The notes: generated by a model not told the origin, from the sequence alone. 14,966 nt of DNA from Solirubrobacteraceae bacterium (GCA_016462625.1 JAEMSV010000081.1:1988-16953); one strand, 5' to 3'. Positions 7,115 to 14,248 are shown, numbered from the stretch's first letter. A program made the numbers and translations.

Positions 7115-7342
7115 ATGGAACTGTTGCTGCTTCTCGGCGTGATCTGGCTGATGGTGGGCCTCGGTGTCCTTGGGCTGTGCCTGGCCGCGCAGCGAGCGGA
7201 CCGCCATGAGGCGTCCGGCCTGCAACGCTCCGTGCACGAGCCGTATCGTCCGTCGCGAATTCCGCGGTCCCGGCACGCGTGCCGCCCGCAGGATCGGCTC
7301 CGGAACGCCCGCGCCGGCGCACGGCGTTCGTGGTCAGCATGA
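7115..7342 (+). CDS. Possible small single-pass membrane protein (75 aa)
   Basis: An open frame from ATG 7115 to TGA 7342. The first ~25 residues are a convincing transmembrane helix (MELLLLLGVIWLMVGLGVLG, then LCLAAQ), followed by a short Arg-rich cytoplasmic tail (RADRHE..., many Arg, Ser and Pro). This fits the positive-inside rule for an N-out small protein. It lies between two divergent sugar transferase genes in the direction of the second, which would suit an accessory or regulatory membrane peptide. Against it: no Shine-Dalgarno, a tail that resembles out-of-frame high-GC sequence, and no family I recognise. A 6-bp hairpin covers its stop codon. Treat it as a candidate only. Confidence 0.4.
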   Translation: MELLLLLGVIWLMVGLGVLGLCLAAQRADRHEASGLQRSVHEPYRPSRIPRSRHACRPQDRLRNARAGARRSWSA

Positions 7343-7348
7343 GCTGAC
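7333..7348 (+). other. Short perfect hairpin over a stop codon
   Basis: GTCAGC-ATGA-GCTGAC forms a 6-bp stem with a 4-nt loop that contains the TGA of the small open frame. There is no U-tract after it, so it is not a classical terminator. It is the first of four hairpins in a row (7333-7524). Confidence 0.4.
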
Positions 7349-7591
7349 GAGTCGGACCAGGGGTCGAAACCATTCGGTGAATCCCTGGACGGATGTCGGA
7401 TGTGTCGGTAGAACTATCGAGCGTAAGCTCGTTGCGCTGCTGATTGACGGATCTGCGGTGTGTCGAGAACAGACATGCTTCGGTTGGGGGGACGCGGCTC
7501 GTCCATGAGGGACGAAGCGGCGTCGAGATAAGGGACCGGAGCGAGATGGGATCCACAGGGGAATCGACCTCACTGGGGGGTGCGTCGAGGC
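7343..7591 (+). other. Long structured leader upstream of the second sugar transferase
   Basis: About 250 nt without a convincing gene. Besides the hairpin at its left edge it contains: CCAGGG (7357-7362) pairing with CCCTGG (7383-7388) around an inner ACC-ATTC-GGT; CGAGC-GTAA-GCTCG (7418-7431), a 5-bp stem with a GNRA-like loop; and a larger two-part stem at 7491-7524 (GACGC/GCGTC outside, TCGTCC/GGACGA inside, loop ATGAG). A short open frame (7546-7614) overlaps the transferase start. It could be a cis-regulatory RNA, but it matches no riboswitch consensus that I know. Confidence 0.4.
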
Positions 7592-7614
7592 GTGGGCTTG
7601 GAGACGACGAGTAG
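7546..7614 (+). CDS. Possible 22-aa leader peptide overlapping the sugar transferase start
   Basis: ATG 7546 lies a few nt after GGAG and encodes [20 protein letters not shown] plus two residues, ending at TAG 7614, out of frame with and past the start of the downstream transferase. Its ribosome-site spacing is better than that of the transferase's own GTG codons, so it could couple translation. It could equally be chance. Confidence 0.2.
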   Translation: MGSTGESTSLGGASRRGLGDDE

Positions 7615-9118
7615 AACGACCGAAACGACGAGCGATCGTCGGCACGTCTCCAATGAGCATCCCGCTCCGGCAACGCGCCGGCCCGGGGGCATCGGCGGTA
7701 TCCGCAGGAGCCGCTCTCAGGGCTGGTTCCGCATGGCCGGCGCGATCTTCGAGGGCCCGGTCAAGGGCGAGATCCGCCGCCGCGAGCACACGTACCGGAT
7801 CGCCTTGGCGTGGTCCGACGCGCTCGCCACGACGCTCGCGCTGACCGTCGCCATCTTCCTTCTGGGCCGGGACTACGTCTCGGGCCTCACGCTGCTGGCC
7901 ATTCCGATGGTCGTCGTCGCCGCCAAGATCCTCGGTCTCTACGACCGTGACGAGCTGCTGCTGCGCAAGACGACGCTCGACGAGACGCCGCAGCTGTTCC
8001 AGCTCGCGACCATCTGCACGCTCGTGTTCTGGCTCGGCGAGAGCGTCTTCGTCAGCGGGGAGCTCGGGCACGACCAGGTCCTCGGGCTCTGGATCGCCCT
8101 CTTCACCTTCGCGATCGTCGGCCGTTGGCTCACCCGCGCGGTGGTCAGCCGGACCACGCGCGAGGAGCGCTGCCTGGTCGTCGGCGGCTCGGACGCCGCC
8201 GTCGAGATCGACCGCAAGCTCGGCACCGCACACTCGGTGAACGCGGTCCTGGTCGGGACCGTGCCGCTCGACGAGGGCCACGACCACCGGCGCACGCTGC
8301 GCCGCGTCGAGCAGGCCATCGCCGACCGCGACGTGCACCGCGTGATCCTCGCGCCGCGCCAGGCCGAGAGCGAGTACGTCCTCGACATGGTCCGGACGGT
8401 CAAGAGCCTGGGTGTTCGCGTGAGCCTGCTGCCGCGGATGTTCGAGGTCGTCGGCTCGTCCGTCGTCTTCGACGAGCTCGACGGCGTGACGGTCCTCGGC
8501 GTCCGGAACTTCGGCATGAGCCGCTCGTCGCTGATGATCAAGCGCACGATGGACCTCGTCGGTGCGTCGCTGGGCCTGCTGGTCATCTCACCGCTGCTCG
8601 CCGTGCTGGCCGCCGCGGTGCGCTTGGACTCGAGCGGTCCGATCCTCTTCCGCCAGGTGCGCGTCGGGCGCAACGGCGAGACCTTCGAGGTCATGAAGTT
8701 CCGCACCATGGTCGAGAACGCGGAGGAGCTGAAGGACGGCCTGCGCGATCAGAACGAGGCCGGCGCACTGTTCAAGATCGAGGACGACCCGCGCATCACC
8801 CGGGTCGGCCGCATCCTGCGCAAGACCTCGCTCGACGAGCTGCCGCAGCTGTTCAACGTCTTCCGGGGCGAGATGAGCCTCGTGGGCCCGCGCCCGCTCG
8901 TCCTCGACGAGGACAGCAAGATCGAGGGCTGGCGCCGCCGCCGGCTCCACCTCACCCCCGGCATGACCGGGCACTGGCAGATCCTCGGGTCCTCGCGGAT
9001 CCCGATGCAGGAGATGGTCAAGATCGACTATCTCTACGTGGCGAACTGGTCGCTGTGGACGGACGTCAAGATCCTCCTGCGCACGGTTCCCCACATGTTG
9101 CGTCGCGGCGGCATGTAG
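7592..9118 (+). CDS. Polyprenyl-phosphate hexose-1-phosphate transferase (exopolysaccharide initiating enzyme), copy 2
   Basis: About 508 aa, of the same family as the divergent gene at 5280-6908. GTG 7592 is chosen because a run of six G lies 11 nt upstream; GTG 7580 (no room for a ribosome site) and ATG 7733 are alternatives. Numbering from 7580: hydrophilic tail, membrane helices about 75-115 and 140-185, [10 protein letters not shown] motif (121-130), Rossmann-like region with a relaxed glycine motif ([11 protein letters not shown]), helix about 328-348, then the catalytic domain with [28 protein letters not shown] (Asp-Glu dyad 419-420), [18 protein letters not shown] and [13 protein letters not shown]. 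It catalyses transfer of a sugar-1-phosphate from a nucleotide sugar to undecaprenyl phosphate. The protein is clearly diverged from copy 1 (different Rossmann motif and linker), so two initiating sugars or two polymers are possible. Confidence 0.93.
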   Translation: MGLETTSRTTETTSDRRHVSNEHPAPATRRPGGIGGIRRSRSQGWFRMAGAIFEGPVKGEIRRREHTYRIALAWSDALATTLALTVAIFLLGRDYVSGLTLLAIPMVVVAAKILGLYDRDELLLRKTTLDETPQLFQLATICTLVFWLGESVFVSGELGHDQVLGLWIALFTFAIVGRWLTRAVVSRTTREERCLVVGGSDAAVEIDRKLGTAHSVNAVLVGTVPLDEGHDHRRTLRRVEQAIADRDVHRVILAPRQAESEYVLDMVRTVKSLGVRVSLLPRMFEVVGSSVVFDELDGVTVLGVRNFGMSRSSLMIKRTMDLVGASLGLLVISPLLAVLAAAVRLDSSGPILFRQVRVGRNGETFEVMKFRTMVENAEELKDGLRDQNEAGALFKIEDDPRITRVGRILRKTSLDELPQLFNVFRGEMSLVGPRPLVLDEDSKIEGWRRRRLHLTPGMTGHWQILGSSRIPMQEMVKIDYLYVANWSLWTDVKILLRTVPHMLRRGGM

Positions 9119-9145
9119 CTCCTACACGGGACCGGCCGTTTCGTG

Positions 9146-9151
9146 TACGGT
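9146..9151 (+). promoter_or_regulatory. Candidate -10 of the first secreted hydrolase, leaderless type
   Basis: TACGGT lies 7 nt before ATG 9159 in the 40-bp gap after the sugar transferase. There is no Shine-Dalgarno, so the hydrolase may have its own leaderless transcript. Confidence 0.45.
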
Positions 9152-9158
9152 CGCGTTC

Positions 9159-10721
9159 ATGTGGGGAGGGAGGAGCCTTTCACGCGCCGCCGTCGTGGTG
9201 TGCGCGCTCGCGCTGCTGGCGCCGGCGACCGCGGGCGCCGACCCGGTGGAGCGGCGGGACGCGCATCTCTCGTCCTTCGACGGGACGCGGATCCTCACGC
9301 ACTTCTTCCCGGCGGTCGCATCACGCCGTGACGATCACGGCGAGGCCCCGACGGTCATGCTCGGCCACGGCTGGGCCGGGTCGGGCGAGCTGGACGCGCA
9401 GGGTCCCGTCACGGGCGTCCCGCGCGCGGGGCTCGGCCGGATGGGCGTTGCGGAGCTCCTGAACGCCGGCTACAACGTCGTGACGTGGGACTCCCGTGGC
9501 TTCGGGCGCTCCGACGGGCGGGCCGAGGTCGACCATCCGGCCTACGAGGGGCGCGACGCCCAGATGATCATCGACTGGATCGCCGAGCAGGACGAGGCGC
9601 AGCTCGACGGGCCCGGCGATCCGCGCCTCGGCATGGCGGGCGGCAGCTACGGCGGCGGGATCCAGCTCGTGACCGCCGGGCTCGACCACCGGGTCGACGC
9701 GATCACGCCCACCATCGCCTGGAACAGCCTCACCAGCGCGCTCGCCCCCGACGGGGACCTGCGCGCGGGCTGGACGAGCCTCCTGCTGGCGAGCGCCCAC
9801 TCGACGGGCGCGCCCGCCCCGGAGCTGCTGCAGATGGCGCTCGGCACGCTCGCCTCCGGCCGCGTCTCCGATCGGGTGTTCACGGATCTGGCGGCGCGCA
9901 GCCCGGGGGACCTCATCGGCAAGATCACCGCGCCGACGCTCATCACGCAGGGCACGGCCGACACGCTCTTCACGCTGCGCGAGGGGGTCAAGAACTACGA
10001 GATCCTCCGCGCGGCGGGCACGCCGGTCCGGATGGTCTGGTTCTGCGGCGGGCACGGCGTCTGCCAGGACGAGACCGGCCCGAGCGGGCAGGTCGAGCGG
10101 GCGCAGATGGACTGGCTCGACCGCTGGTTGCGCGATCGTCCGGACATCGACACCGGCGCCGGCTTCACGTGGTTGGCCGACGACGGCGTCTGGCGCGACG
10201 CGCCTGCGTGGCCGCCCTCGCCCGCGGCGCCGCTGCGCGCGGAGGCGTCGGGACGGCTCTCGCTGCGGATGGGCTACACGTCGGGCTCGGTGATCGCGGC
10301 GACGCCGGGGTACGGCGGGCTGCGCATCCCGATCGCCGGTGCGTCCGGGGCCGACACGGACGTCGTCGGTGCGCCCCGGCTGACGCTCCGCTACCGCGGG
10401 ACGGCCTGGCCGCGGCGCGACACCCACGTCTTCGCGCAGATCGTCAAGACGCGCCCATCGGGCGGGCGCCAGGTCCTGGGCGGGCAGGTCTCGCCCGTCC
10501 CGGTCTATCTCGACGGAAGAGAGCGCACGGTGAGCATCGCGCTGGAGCCAATCGCCGCGCGGGTCCCGGCGGGCGGATCGCTCGAGCTGCAGCTCGTCGA
10601 CTCCTCGACGCTGTTCGACGCCCAGCGGACGAGCGGCGCGCTTACCGCGCGGGTCTCGGTGGAGCTGCCGACGGCCGCCGGGCGCCCCGTGCCCGCCGGT
10701 TCGCCCGCACCCGCCGGTTAG
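9159..10721 (+). CDS. Secreted alpha/beta hydrolase, CocE/X-Pro dipeptidyl-peptidase type, copy 1
   Basis: A 520-aa exported hydrolase. Residues 1-27 are a Sec signal peptide (Arg-containing start, hydrophobic core AAVVVCALALLAP, cleavage likely after ATAGA). The alpha/beta-hydrolase core follows: GHGWAGSGE, YNVVTWDSRGFGRSDGR, nucleophile elbow GGSYGGG with Ser163, APTLITQGTADTLF with Asp268, and FCGGHGVC with His299. This is a complete Ser-Asp-His triad. Cys296 and Cys302 flank the His and may form a disulfide outside the cell. The C-terminal third (about 370-505) is a beta-rich domain as in CocE/PepX (S15-like) enzymes. The reaction is hydrolysis of an ester or peptide; the substrate is unknown. 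A close paralogue follows after 20 bp. It stands directly downstream of the sugar transferase, but no functional link is shown. Confidence 0.9.
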   Translation: MWGGRSLSRAAVVVCALALLAPATAGADPVERRDAHLSSFDGTRILTHFFPAVASRRDDHGEAPTVMLGHGWAGSGELDAQGPVTGVPRAGLGRMGVAELLNAGYNVVTWDSRGFGRSDGRAEVDHPAYEGRDAQMIIDWIAEQDEAQLDGPGDPRLGMAGGSYGGGIQLVTAGLDHRVDAITPTIAWNSLTSALAPDGDLRAGWTSLLLASAHSTGAPAPELLQMALGTLASGRVSDRVFTDLAARSPGDLIGKITAPTLITQGTADTLFTLREGVKNYEILRAAGTPVRMVWFCGGHGVCQDETGPSGQVERAQMDWLDRWLRDRPDIDTGAGFTWLADDGVWRDAPAWPPSPAAPLRAEASGRLSLRMGYTSGSVIAATPGYGGLRIPIAGASGADTDVVGAPRLTLRYRGTAWPRRDTHVFAQIVKTRPSGGRQVLGGQVSPVPVYLDGRERTVSIALEPIAARVPAGGSLELQLVDSSTLFDAQRTSGALTARVSVELPTAAGRPVPAGSPAPAG

Positions 10722-10729
10722 CTGAACGT

Positions 10730-10735
10730 TAGGGT
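10730..10735 (+). promoter_or_regulatory. Candidate -10 of the second secreted hydrolase, leaderless type
   Basis: TAGGGT lies 6 nt before ATG 10742 in a 20-bp intergenic gap lacking a Shine-Dalgarno. It parallels the arrangement before the first copy, so the duplication may have carried its promoter along. Confidence 0.4.
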
Positions 10736-10741
10736 TCGCCT

Positions 10742-12286
10742 ATGAGGAGAGACTGCCTGCGGGCGGCGGGCGCCGCCCTGCTCGCGTGCGCCGTGCTGGC
10801 CGCTCCGGCCGACGCCGCCGAGCGCCGCGACACCACCGTGACGTCCTTCGACGGGACGCAGATCAAGACGTTCTTCTTCCCGGCGCCAGCGCTCGCAGCG
10901 GGGGAGCGCGCACCCACGGTCCTCAGCGGCCACGGCTGGGGAATGTTCGGTGCACGTTCGGCCGAGACGGACCTCATGGGCCTGGGGGCGATCGGCGGGA
11001 TCGGGATCGCCGACCTCCAGCGCGCGGGCTACAACGTGGTCACGTGGGACGCCCGCGGCTTCGGCGACTCGACCGGCCGGGCGGAGATCGACAGCCCGGA
11101 CTACGAAGGGCGTGACGTCTCCGCGATCCTCGACTGGCTCGCCACGCAGCCCGACGCCGAGCTCGACGGTGACGGCGATCCGCGTATGGGCATGGTCGGT
11201 GCGAGCTACGGCGGCGGCATCCAGTTCTCGGCGGCGGCCGTCGATCACCGCATCGACGCCATCGTCCCGAGCATCGCGTGGAACACGCTCGAGCGCCCGC
11301 TCATCCCCAACGGCGACCTGCGCATGGGCTGGGCGACCGGGCTGCTCAGCATCGTGCGCCCGTTCGGGATCAACCCCGTAGCGCCGCAGGCGTACAAGGA
11401 CGTCCTGCGCACCGGACGGGTGCGGCAGAGCGACTACGACTGGTTCCTCACGCGCGGACCCGGCGAACGGGTGCGGGACATCACCGCGCCCACGCTCATC
11501 CTCCAGGGGACGGCCGACACGCTCTTCCCGCTCGCCGAGGGCGTCGCGAACTACCAGCTGCTCAGGCAGGCGGGGACGCCGGTGAAGATGGCGTGGTTCT
11601 GCGGTGGCCACGGCCTCTGCACAACCAATCCCGGCCCGAGTCGGACCATCGGCCGCGCAACGGTCGACTGGCTCGATCGCTGGGTGCGTGAGCGCAAGCA
11701 GGTCGACACCGGCGACGGCTTCTCCTGGCTGGCCGACGACGGGCAGTGGCGCAGCGCCCCCGAGTGGCCCGCGCCCGCCGGCGCACCGCTGACGGGTGAC
11801 GGACGCGGGCGCCTCGGTGTGCGGTTCGGCTACTCCGCGGGCTCCGGCTCGGCCATCGGAGGCGCACCCGCCGCCGGTGGGGTGCGGGTGCCCGTGCCGG
11901 TGGCCGGCGAGGCGGACGTCGTCGGTGCGCCGAAGCTCACGCTGACCTACAAGGGCACCGCGTGGCCGCGGCGTGACACCCACGTCTTCGCCCAGGTGGT
12001 GCAGGCCGAGGGCCTCGGCGGCGGGAACGTGGCGGGCGGGCAGGCGACGCCGATTCCGGTGCAGCTCGACGGGCGCTCGCGGGCGGTCACCGTCGACCTC
12101 GAGATGGTGTCGCTGCACGTGCGGCCCGGGCAGCGGCTCGAGGTGCAGCTCATCGACTCGTCGGCGATGTTCGATCCGCAGCGGACCTCTGGCCGGATCG
12201 ACCTGCAGGCGCACGTCGAGCTGCCGACGGTCACGGGGGCGCGGATCGCGTCGTCCGAGGGCCCGGCGCCCGGCGGCGCGTTGTAG
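10742..12286 (+). CDS. Secreted alpha/beta hydrolase, CocE/X-Pro dipeptidyl-peptidase type, copy 2
   Basis: A 514-aa tandem paralogue of the preceding gene. The signal peptide is 1-26 (MRRDCLRAAGAALLACAVLA, cleavage near ADAA). It shares the core with copy 1 almost motif for motif: SGHGWGMFG, YNVVTWDARGFGDSTGRAEI, nucleophile GASYGGG with Ser155, APTLILQGTADTLF with Asp259, FCGGHGLC with His290 and the same flanking Cys pair. The C-terminal beta-rich domain has matching stretches (ADVVGAPKLTLTYKGTAWPR, RDTHVFAQ, IDSS.MFD.QRTSG). The main differences lie in the cap region about 200-240, which usually shapes the substrate pocket, suggesting related enzymes with different specificity. The pair is closed by a strong terminator at 12317. 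Substrate unknown. Confidence 0.9.
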   Translation: MRRDCLRAAGAALLACAVLAAPADAAERRDTTVTSFDGTQIKTFFFPAPALAAGERAPTVLSGHGWGMFGARSAETDLMGLGAIGGIGIADLQRAGYNVVTWDARGFGDSTGRAEIDSPDYEGRDVSAILDWLATQPDAELDGDGDPRMGMVGASYGGGIQFSAAAVDHRIDAIVPSIAWNTLERPLIPNGDLRMGWATGLLSIVRPFGINPVAPQAYKDVLRTGRVRQSDYDWFLTRGPGERVRDITAPTLILQGTADTLFPLAEGVANYQLLRQAGTPVKMAWFCGGHGLCTTNPGPSRTIGRATVDWLDRWVRERKQVDTGDGFSWLADDGQWRSAPEWPAPAGAPLTGDGRGRLGVRFGYSAGSGSAIGGAPAAGGVRVPVPVAGEADVVGAPKLTLTYKGTAWPRRDTHVFAQVVQAEGLGGGNVAGGQATPIPVQLDGRSRAVTVDLEMVSLHVRPGQRLEVQLIDSSAMFDPQRTSGRIDLQAHVELPTVTGARIASSEGPAPGGAL

Positions 12287-12316
12287 CCGGAAACGCCCGC
12301 CGTATCGACACATTGG

Positions 12317-12345
12317 CGGTCCCAGGTCGACACCTGGGACCGTTT
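12317..12345 (+). terminator. Strong rho-independent terminator after the hydrolase pair
   Basis: A perfect 11-bp stem, CGGTCCCAGGT pairing with ACCTGGGACCG around loop CGAC, followed by TTT. It lies 31 bp after the stop of the second hydrolase and insulates the cold-shock gene from it. The U-run is short, as is common in high-GC genomes. Confidence 0.85.
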
Positions 12346-12377
12346 CACAGGAGTTCACCGAATCCGGCAAGTCGGCG

Positions 12378-12386
12378 TGGTACCTT
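12378..12386 (+). promoter_or_regulatory. Candidate extended -10 promoter of the cold-shock gene
   Basis: TGGTACCTT is an extended -10 (TGN plus TACCTT) placed after the upstream terminator and giving an untranslated leader of about 60 nt. No good -35 lies at the usual distance. Leaders of cold-shock genes often carry post-transcriptional control; none is proven here. Confidence 0.45.
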
Positions 12387-12438
12387 CCGCGAAATCGGGC
12401 CGGGAACAGCCCCGGCGACAGGTATCGGCACCATCACC

Positions 12439-12444
12439 GGAGGA
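12439..12444 (+). promoter_or_regulatory. Shine-Dalgarno of the cold-shock gene
   Basis: GGAGGA, 10 nt before ATG 12455. It is the strongest ribosome site in the window and fits a highly expressed gene. Confidence 0.75.
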
Positions 12445-12454
12445 ACGGCGCACC

Positions 12455-12658
12455 ATGGCCAGCGGCACCGTCAAGTGGTTCAGCGATGACAAGGGCTTCG
12501 GGTTCATCACGCCCGACGAAGGCTCTCGCGACCTCTTCGTCCACCACACCGGCATCGTCGCCGAGGGCTACCGCACGCTCGCCGAGGGGGCGCGCGTGAC
12601 GTACGAAGAAGAGACCGGCGACAAGGGGCCCAAGGCGGTCAACGTGCAGAAGTCCTGA
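12455..12658 (+). CDS. CspA-family cold-shock protein
   Basis: A 67-aa single cold-shock domain, the normal length for the family, starting at ATG 12455 (MASGTVKWFSDDKGFGFITP). RNP1 is KGFGFI (13-18) and RNP2 is DLFVHH (26-31), with the usual GTVKWF start and the G.KGP.A.NV end. It binds single-stranded RNA/DNA as a chaperone and is often constitutive in actinobacteria. The sequence HHTGIVAEGYRTL in the loop after RNP2 is the variable region. The gene is monocistronic: an insulated promoter, a strong ribosome site, and terminators on both sides. Confidence 0.97.
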   Translation: MASGTVKWFSDDKGFGFITPDEGSRDLFVHHTGIVAEGYRTLAEGARVTYEEETGDKGPKAVNVQKS

Positions 12659-12693
12659 CCACATCGCGCTCCGGCGCGCAGACCGCTTGTTCC

Positions 12694-12719
12694 GAAAGGC
12701 CCGCATATGCGGGTCTTTC
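12694..12719 (+). terminator. Rho-independent terminator after the cold-shock gene
   Basis: GAAAGGCCCGCA pairs with TGCGGGTCTTTC through one G-U pair, giving an almost continuous 12-bp stem whose right arm ends in a T-rich stretch. It begins 36 bp after the stop codon. Because the left arm starts with GAAAG, it could also work from the other strand. Confidence 0.8.
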
Positions 12720-12845
12720 CGCGTTTCGTGGGATCTGAGCGATCGATCAGGTGTCCAGGTTATGTCGCGCACCGTCATGGCTCATCTGTCCACCCTTCGG
12801 CCAACGTTGCGATGAATTGACCTCCCGGACCGATCAGGCCACGGA

Positions 12846-13268
12846 ATGGCCCGTCCGACCGTCATCCTCCACCGCCCGCTCGCGCTCCTCGCGCTGCTGC
12901 TCCTTCTCCTGGCCGCCGCCCTCGCCGGGCCGGTCGTCGCGCCGGCCTCGGCCGCCGCGTGTGAGGACACGTTCGAGCTGCCGATCGAGGAGGAGACGGG
13001 TGAGGACACCGCGGTCTCGCCGGACGACGAGGTCATCGAGATCCAGCTCGGCGCGCACCGCTCCAAGGCCGTGGCCTACGCCGCGTGTTCGTCGTCCGAG
13101 TCCAAGCCGAAGAAGGCGAATCCCAATCCGGGCTTCGGCGTCGTCCCCGGGACAGGTTCGACGTCCCGCCGCGTCTTCGACGAGCGTCGCGACCAGGCCG
13201 ACCGCGACGCCGACTCGCTCAGCTCCGCGCGCAAGAAGCGCGCGAAGCGCACCAAGACCCGCCGTTAG
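12846..13268 (+). CDS. Small secreted protein of unknown function with charge-segregated mature chain
   Basis: A 140-aa protein from ATG 12846. Residues 1-37 form a clear Sec signal peptide (MARPTVILHR, then a long Leu/Ala core, cleavage near ASA-A). The mature part begins with Cys39, is very acidic (EEETGEDTAVSPDDEVIEI), has a second Cys (Cys81) that could pair with the first, then a Pro/Gly/Asn-rich linker (KANPNPGFGVVPGTG) and a strongly basic tail (RKKRAKRTKTRR). SAAAC is a poor lipobox, so lipoprotein processing is unlikely though not excluded. No family is recognised. The basic tail could bind anionic cell-wall polymers; that is a guess. Its stop interlocks by 4 bp with the convergent nuclease gene. 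The promoter is unclear; TTGACC about 30 nt before the start is a possible -35. Confidence 0.75.
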   Translation: MARPTVILHRPLALLALLLLLLAAALAGPVVAPASAAACEDTFELPIEEETGEDTAVSPDDEVIEIQLGAHRSKAVAYAACSSSESKPKKANPNPGFGVVPGTGSTSRRVFDERRDQADRDADSLSSARKKRAKRTKTRR

Positions 13269-14239
13269 CCGTCTGCCCCCGGGGTGGTCGCCGAAACGGG
13301 AGCGACAGGGACGCTTCGCGGCACACCCCCGAGGGTGGCGACGAGGATCTGGTCGAACCGCGCGCGCTCGACGCGGAGTTGCCGGCCGGTGAAGCGCAAG
13401 GTGATCCACCCGACGGCCGCGAGGTCGGCGTCGCGCAGGCGGTCATCCTCCATTGCGAGCCGGCGCGCGTGGGCGTTCCGGCCGTCCGCTTCGAGGACGA
13501 CCCGCAGCTCGGGCCACGCGAAGTCGGCGCGGTAGCCCTTCCCGCTGAGCCCCCGCAGCCGGTACTCGCAGATCGGAGGTGGGACGGGCAGGGCGTCGAT
13601 CGCCATGAGCATGTCCTCGGCGAGCGGGCCGACCGTCCTGCGGTTGCGCGCCTCCTGCGGTGCGACCGCGGTCAGGTTGGCGAGGCCGGGATGCCCGGGG
13701 TATCGGCCGGAGATCGTGTGGAGTTCGGCGTCCGTGACGAGGTGGAGGTACAGCGCCTCTCCGACGAGACGCTCGAGCGGCCGTCCGCGCAGGTCGGGCG
13801 CGATGTCGAGCAGGACGCGGGCGGGCTCGGCCACGGGGATCTGGCGGACGCGGCGATAGGGCAGGACCGTGCGGGTCCGCGAGACCCGCAGCCCATCGAT
13901 GGAGCGCGCACGGCCGATCGTCACGACGTGGTGCTCTCCGTTCGGCCGTGAGCCCATCGTGTAGAGCTCGGCCCCCGACCACCCGGTGAGCATGGAGCGG
14001 CGGGACACGCTCAGGACGGCCGCGGCCCGCCACCCGTCGGCGGTGATGACGGGGCTCAAAGCGAATGCGCGGTAGACGCGGAAGAGCGTCTCGGCCTCCA
14101 CGCGCTTGCGGATACCGCCGGGCGAGAGACCGGCCGCCAAGATCTCCTCGTACGAGGCGATTCCGTGCCGGCGTGCGCAGCACGCAACGATCCGCTGGGT
14201 GGTCGTCGAAACGGGACGGACAGGGAGCTTTCGCGGCAC
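13265..14239 (-). CDS. AbiEi-type winged-helix plus DUF559 (Vsr-like) nuclease-domain protein
   Basis: A 324-aa protein from GTG 14239; an upstream TTG at 14260 is in frame but lies in a hairpin loop. The N-terminal part (about 14-65, IVACCARRHGIASYEEILAA then GLSPGGIRKRVEAETLFRVY) resembles the winged-helix domain of AbiEi-type antitoxin proteins. The C-terminal part (about 235-300) matches DUF559, a PD-(D/E)xK/Vsr-fold nuclease domain: RADFAW (Asp239), VVLEADG (Glu250, Asp252), His257, EDDRLRDADLAAVGWITLRF. DNA cleavage is expected from the fold but its role is unknown in this actinobacterial family. Remarkably, both termini carry the same peptide, VPRxxPVxPVSxTT (residues 1-13 and 306-318), because a 52-bp direct repeat lies at each end of the gene. 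A rhodanese gene lies upstream on the same strand. Confidence 0.82.
   Translation of the reverse strand: MPRKLPVRPVSTTTQRIVACCARRHGIASYEEILAAGLSPGGIRKRVEAETLFRVYRAFALSPVITADGWRAAAVLSVSRRSMLTGWSGAELYTMGSRPNGEHHVVTIGRARSIDGLRVSRTRTVLPYRRVRQIPVAEPARVLLDIAPDLRGRPLERLVGEALYLHLVTDAELHTISGRYPGHPGLANLTAVAPQEARNRRTVGPLAEDMLMAIDALPVPPPICEYRLRGLSGKGYRADFAWPELRVVLEADGRNAHARRLAMEDDRLRDADLAAVGWITLRFTGRQLRVERARFDQILVATLGGVPRSVPVAPVSATTPGADG
13282..13333. repeat. Direct repeat copy A at the 3' end of the nuclease gene
   Basis: A 52-bp unit, 45 of 52 bases identical by eye to 14197-14248 in the same orientation and exactly 915 bp (305 codons) away. The best-conserved blocks are GGGTGGTCG, CGAAACGGGA and TTCGCGGCACACCCC. 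It encodes the C-terminal GVPRSVPVAPVSATT on the minus strand and ends 14 bp from the nuclease stop codon. Confidence 0.85.
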
Positions 14240-14248
14240 ACCCCTGAG
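14197..14248. repeat. Direct repeat copy B at the 5' end of the nuclease gene
   Basis: Partner of the repeat at 13282-13333. It encodes the N-terminal GVPRKLPVRPVSTT on the minus strand and contains the GTG start. Its upstream end merges into the compound palindrome at 14234-14280. Confidence 0.85.

Noticed and set aside
7343..7591. Cyclic-di-GMP or cyclic-di-AMP riboswitch in the sugar transferase leader
   Set aside because: The context invites it, but the conserved core sequences of these classes are not visible. Only generic hairpins are.
9321..10427. Minus-strand open frame opposite the first hydrolase
   Set aside because: Same reasoning: mirrored composition, no domain, no start signal.
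10718..12370. Minus-strand open frame opposite the second hydrolase
   Set aside because: The plus strand has a signal peptide, a full triad and a paralogue next door. The antisense frame has only low-complexity sequence.
13282..14248. Insertion sequence or integron-type element
   Set aside because: The repeats are direct, not inverted. No transposase or integrase is present and no target duplication is visible, so only a repeat-bounded gene is claimed.
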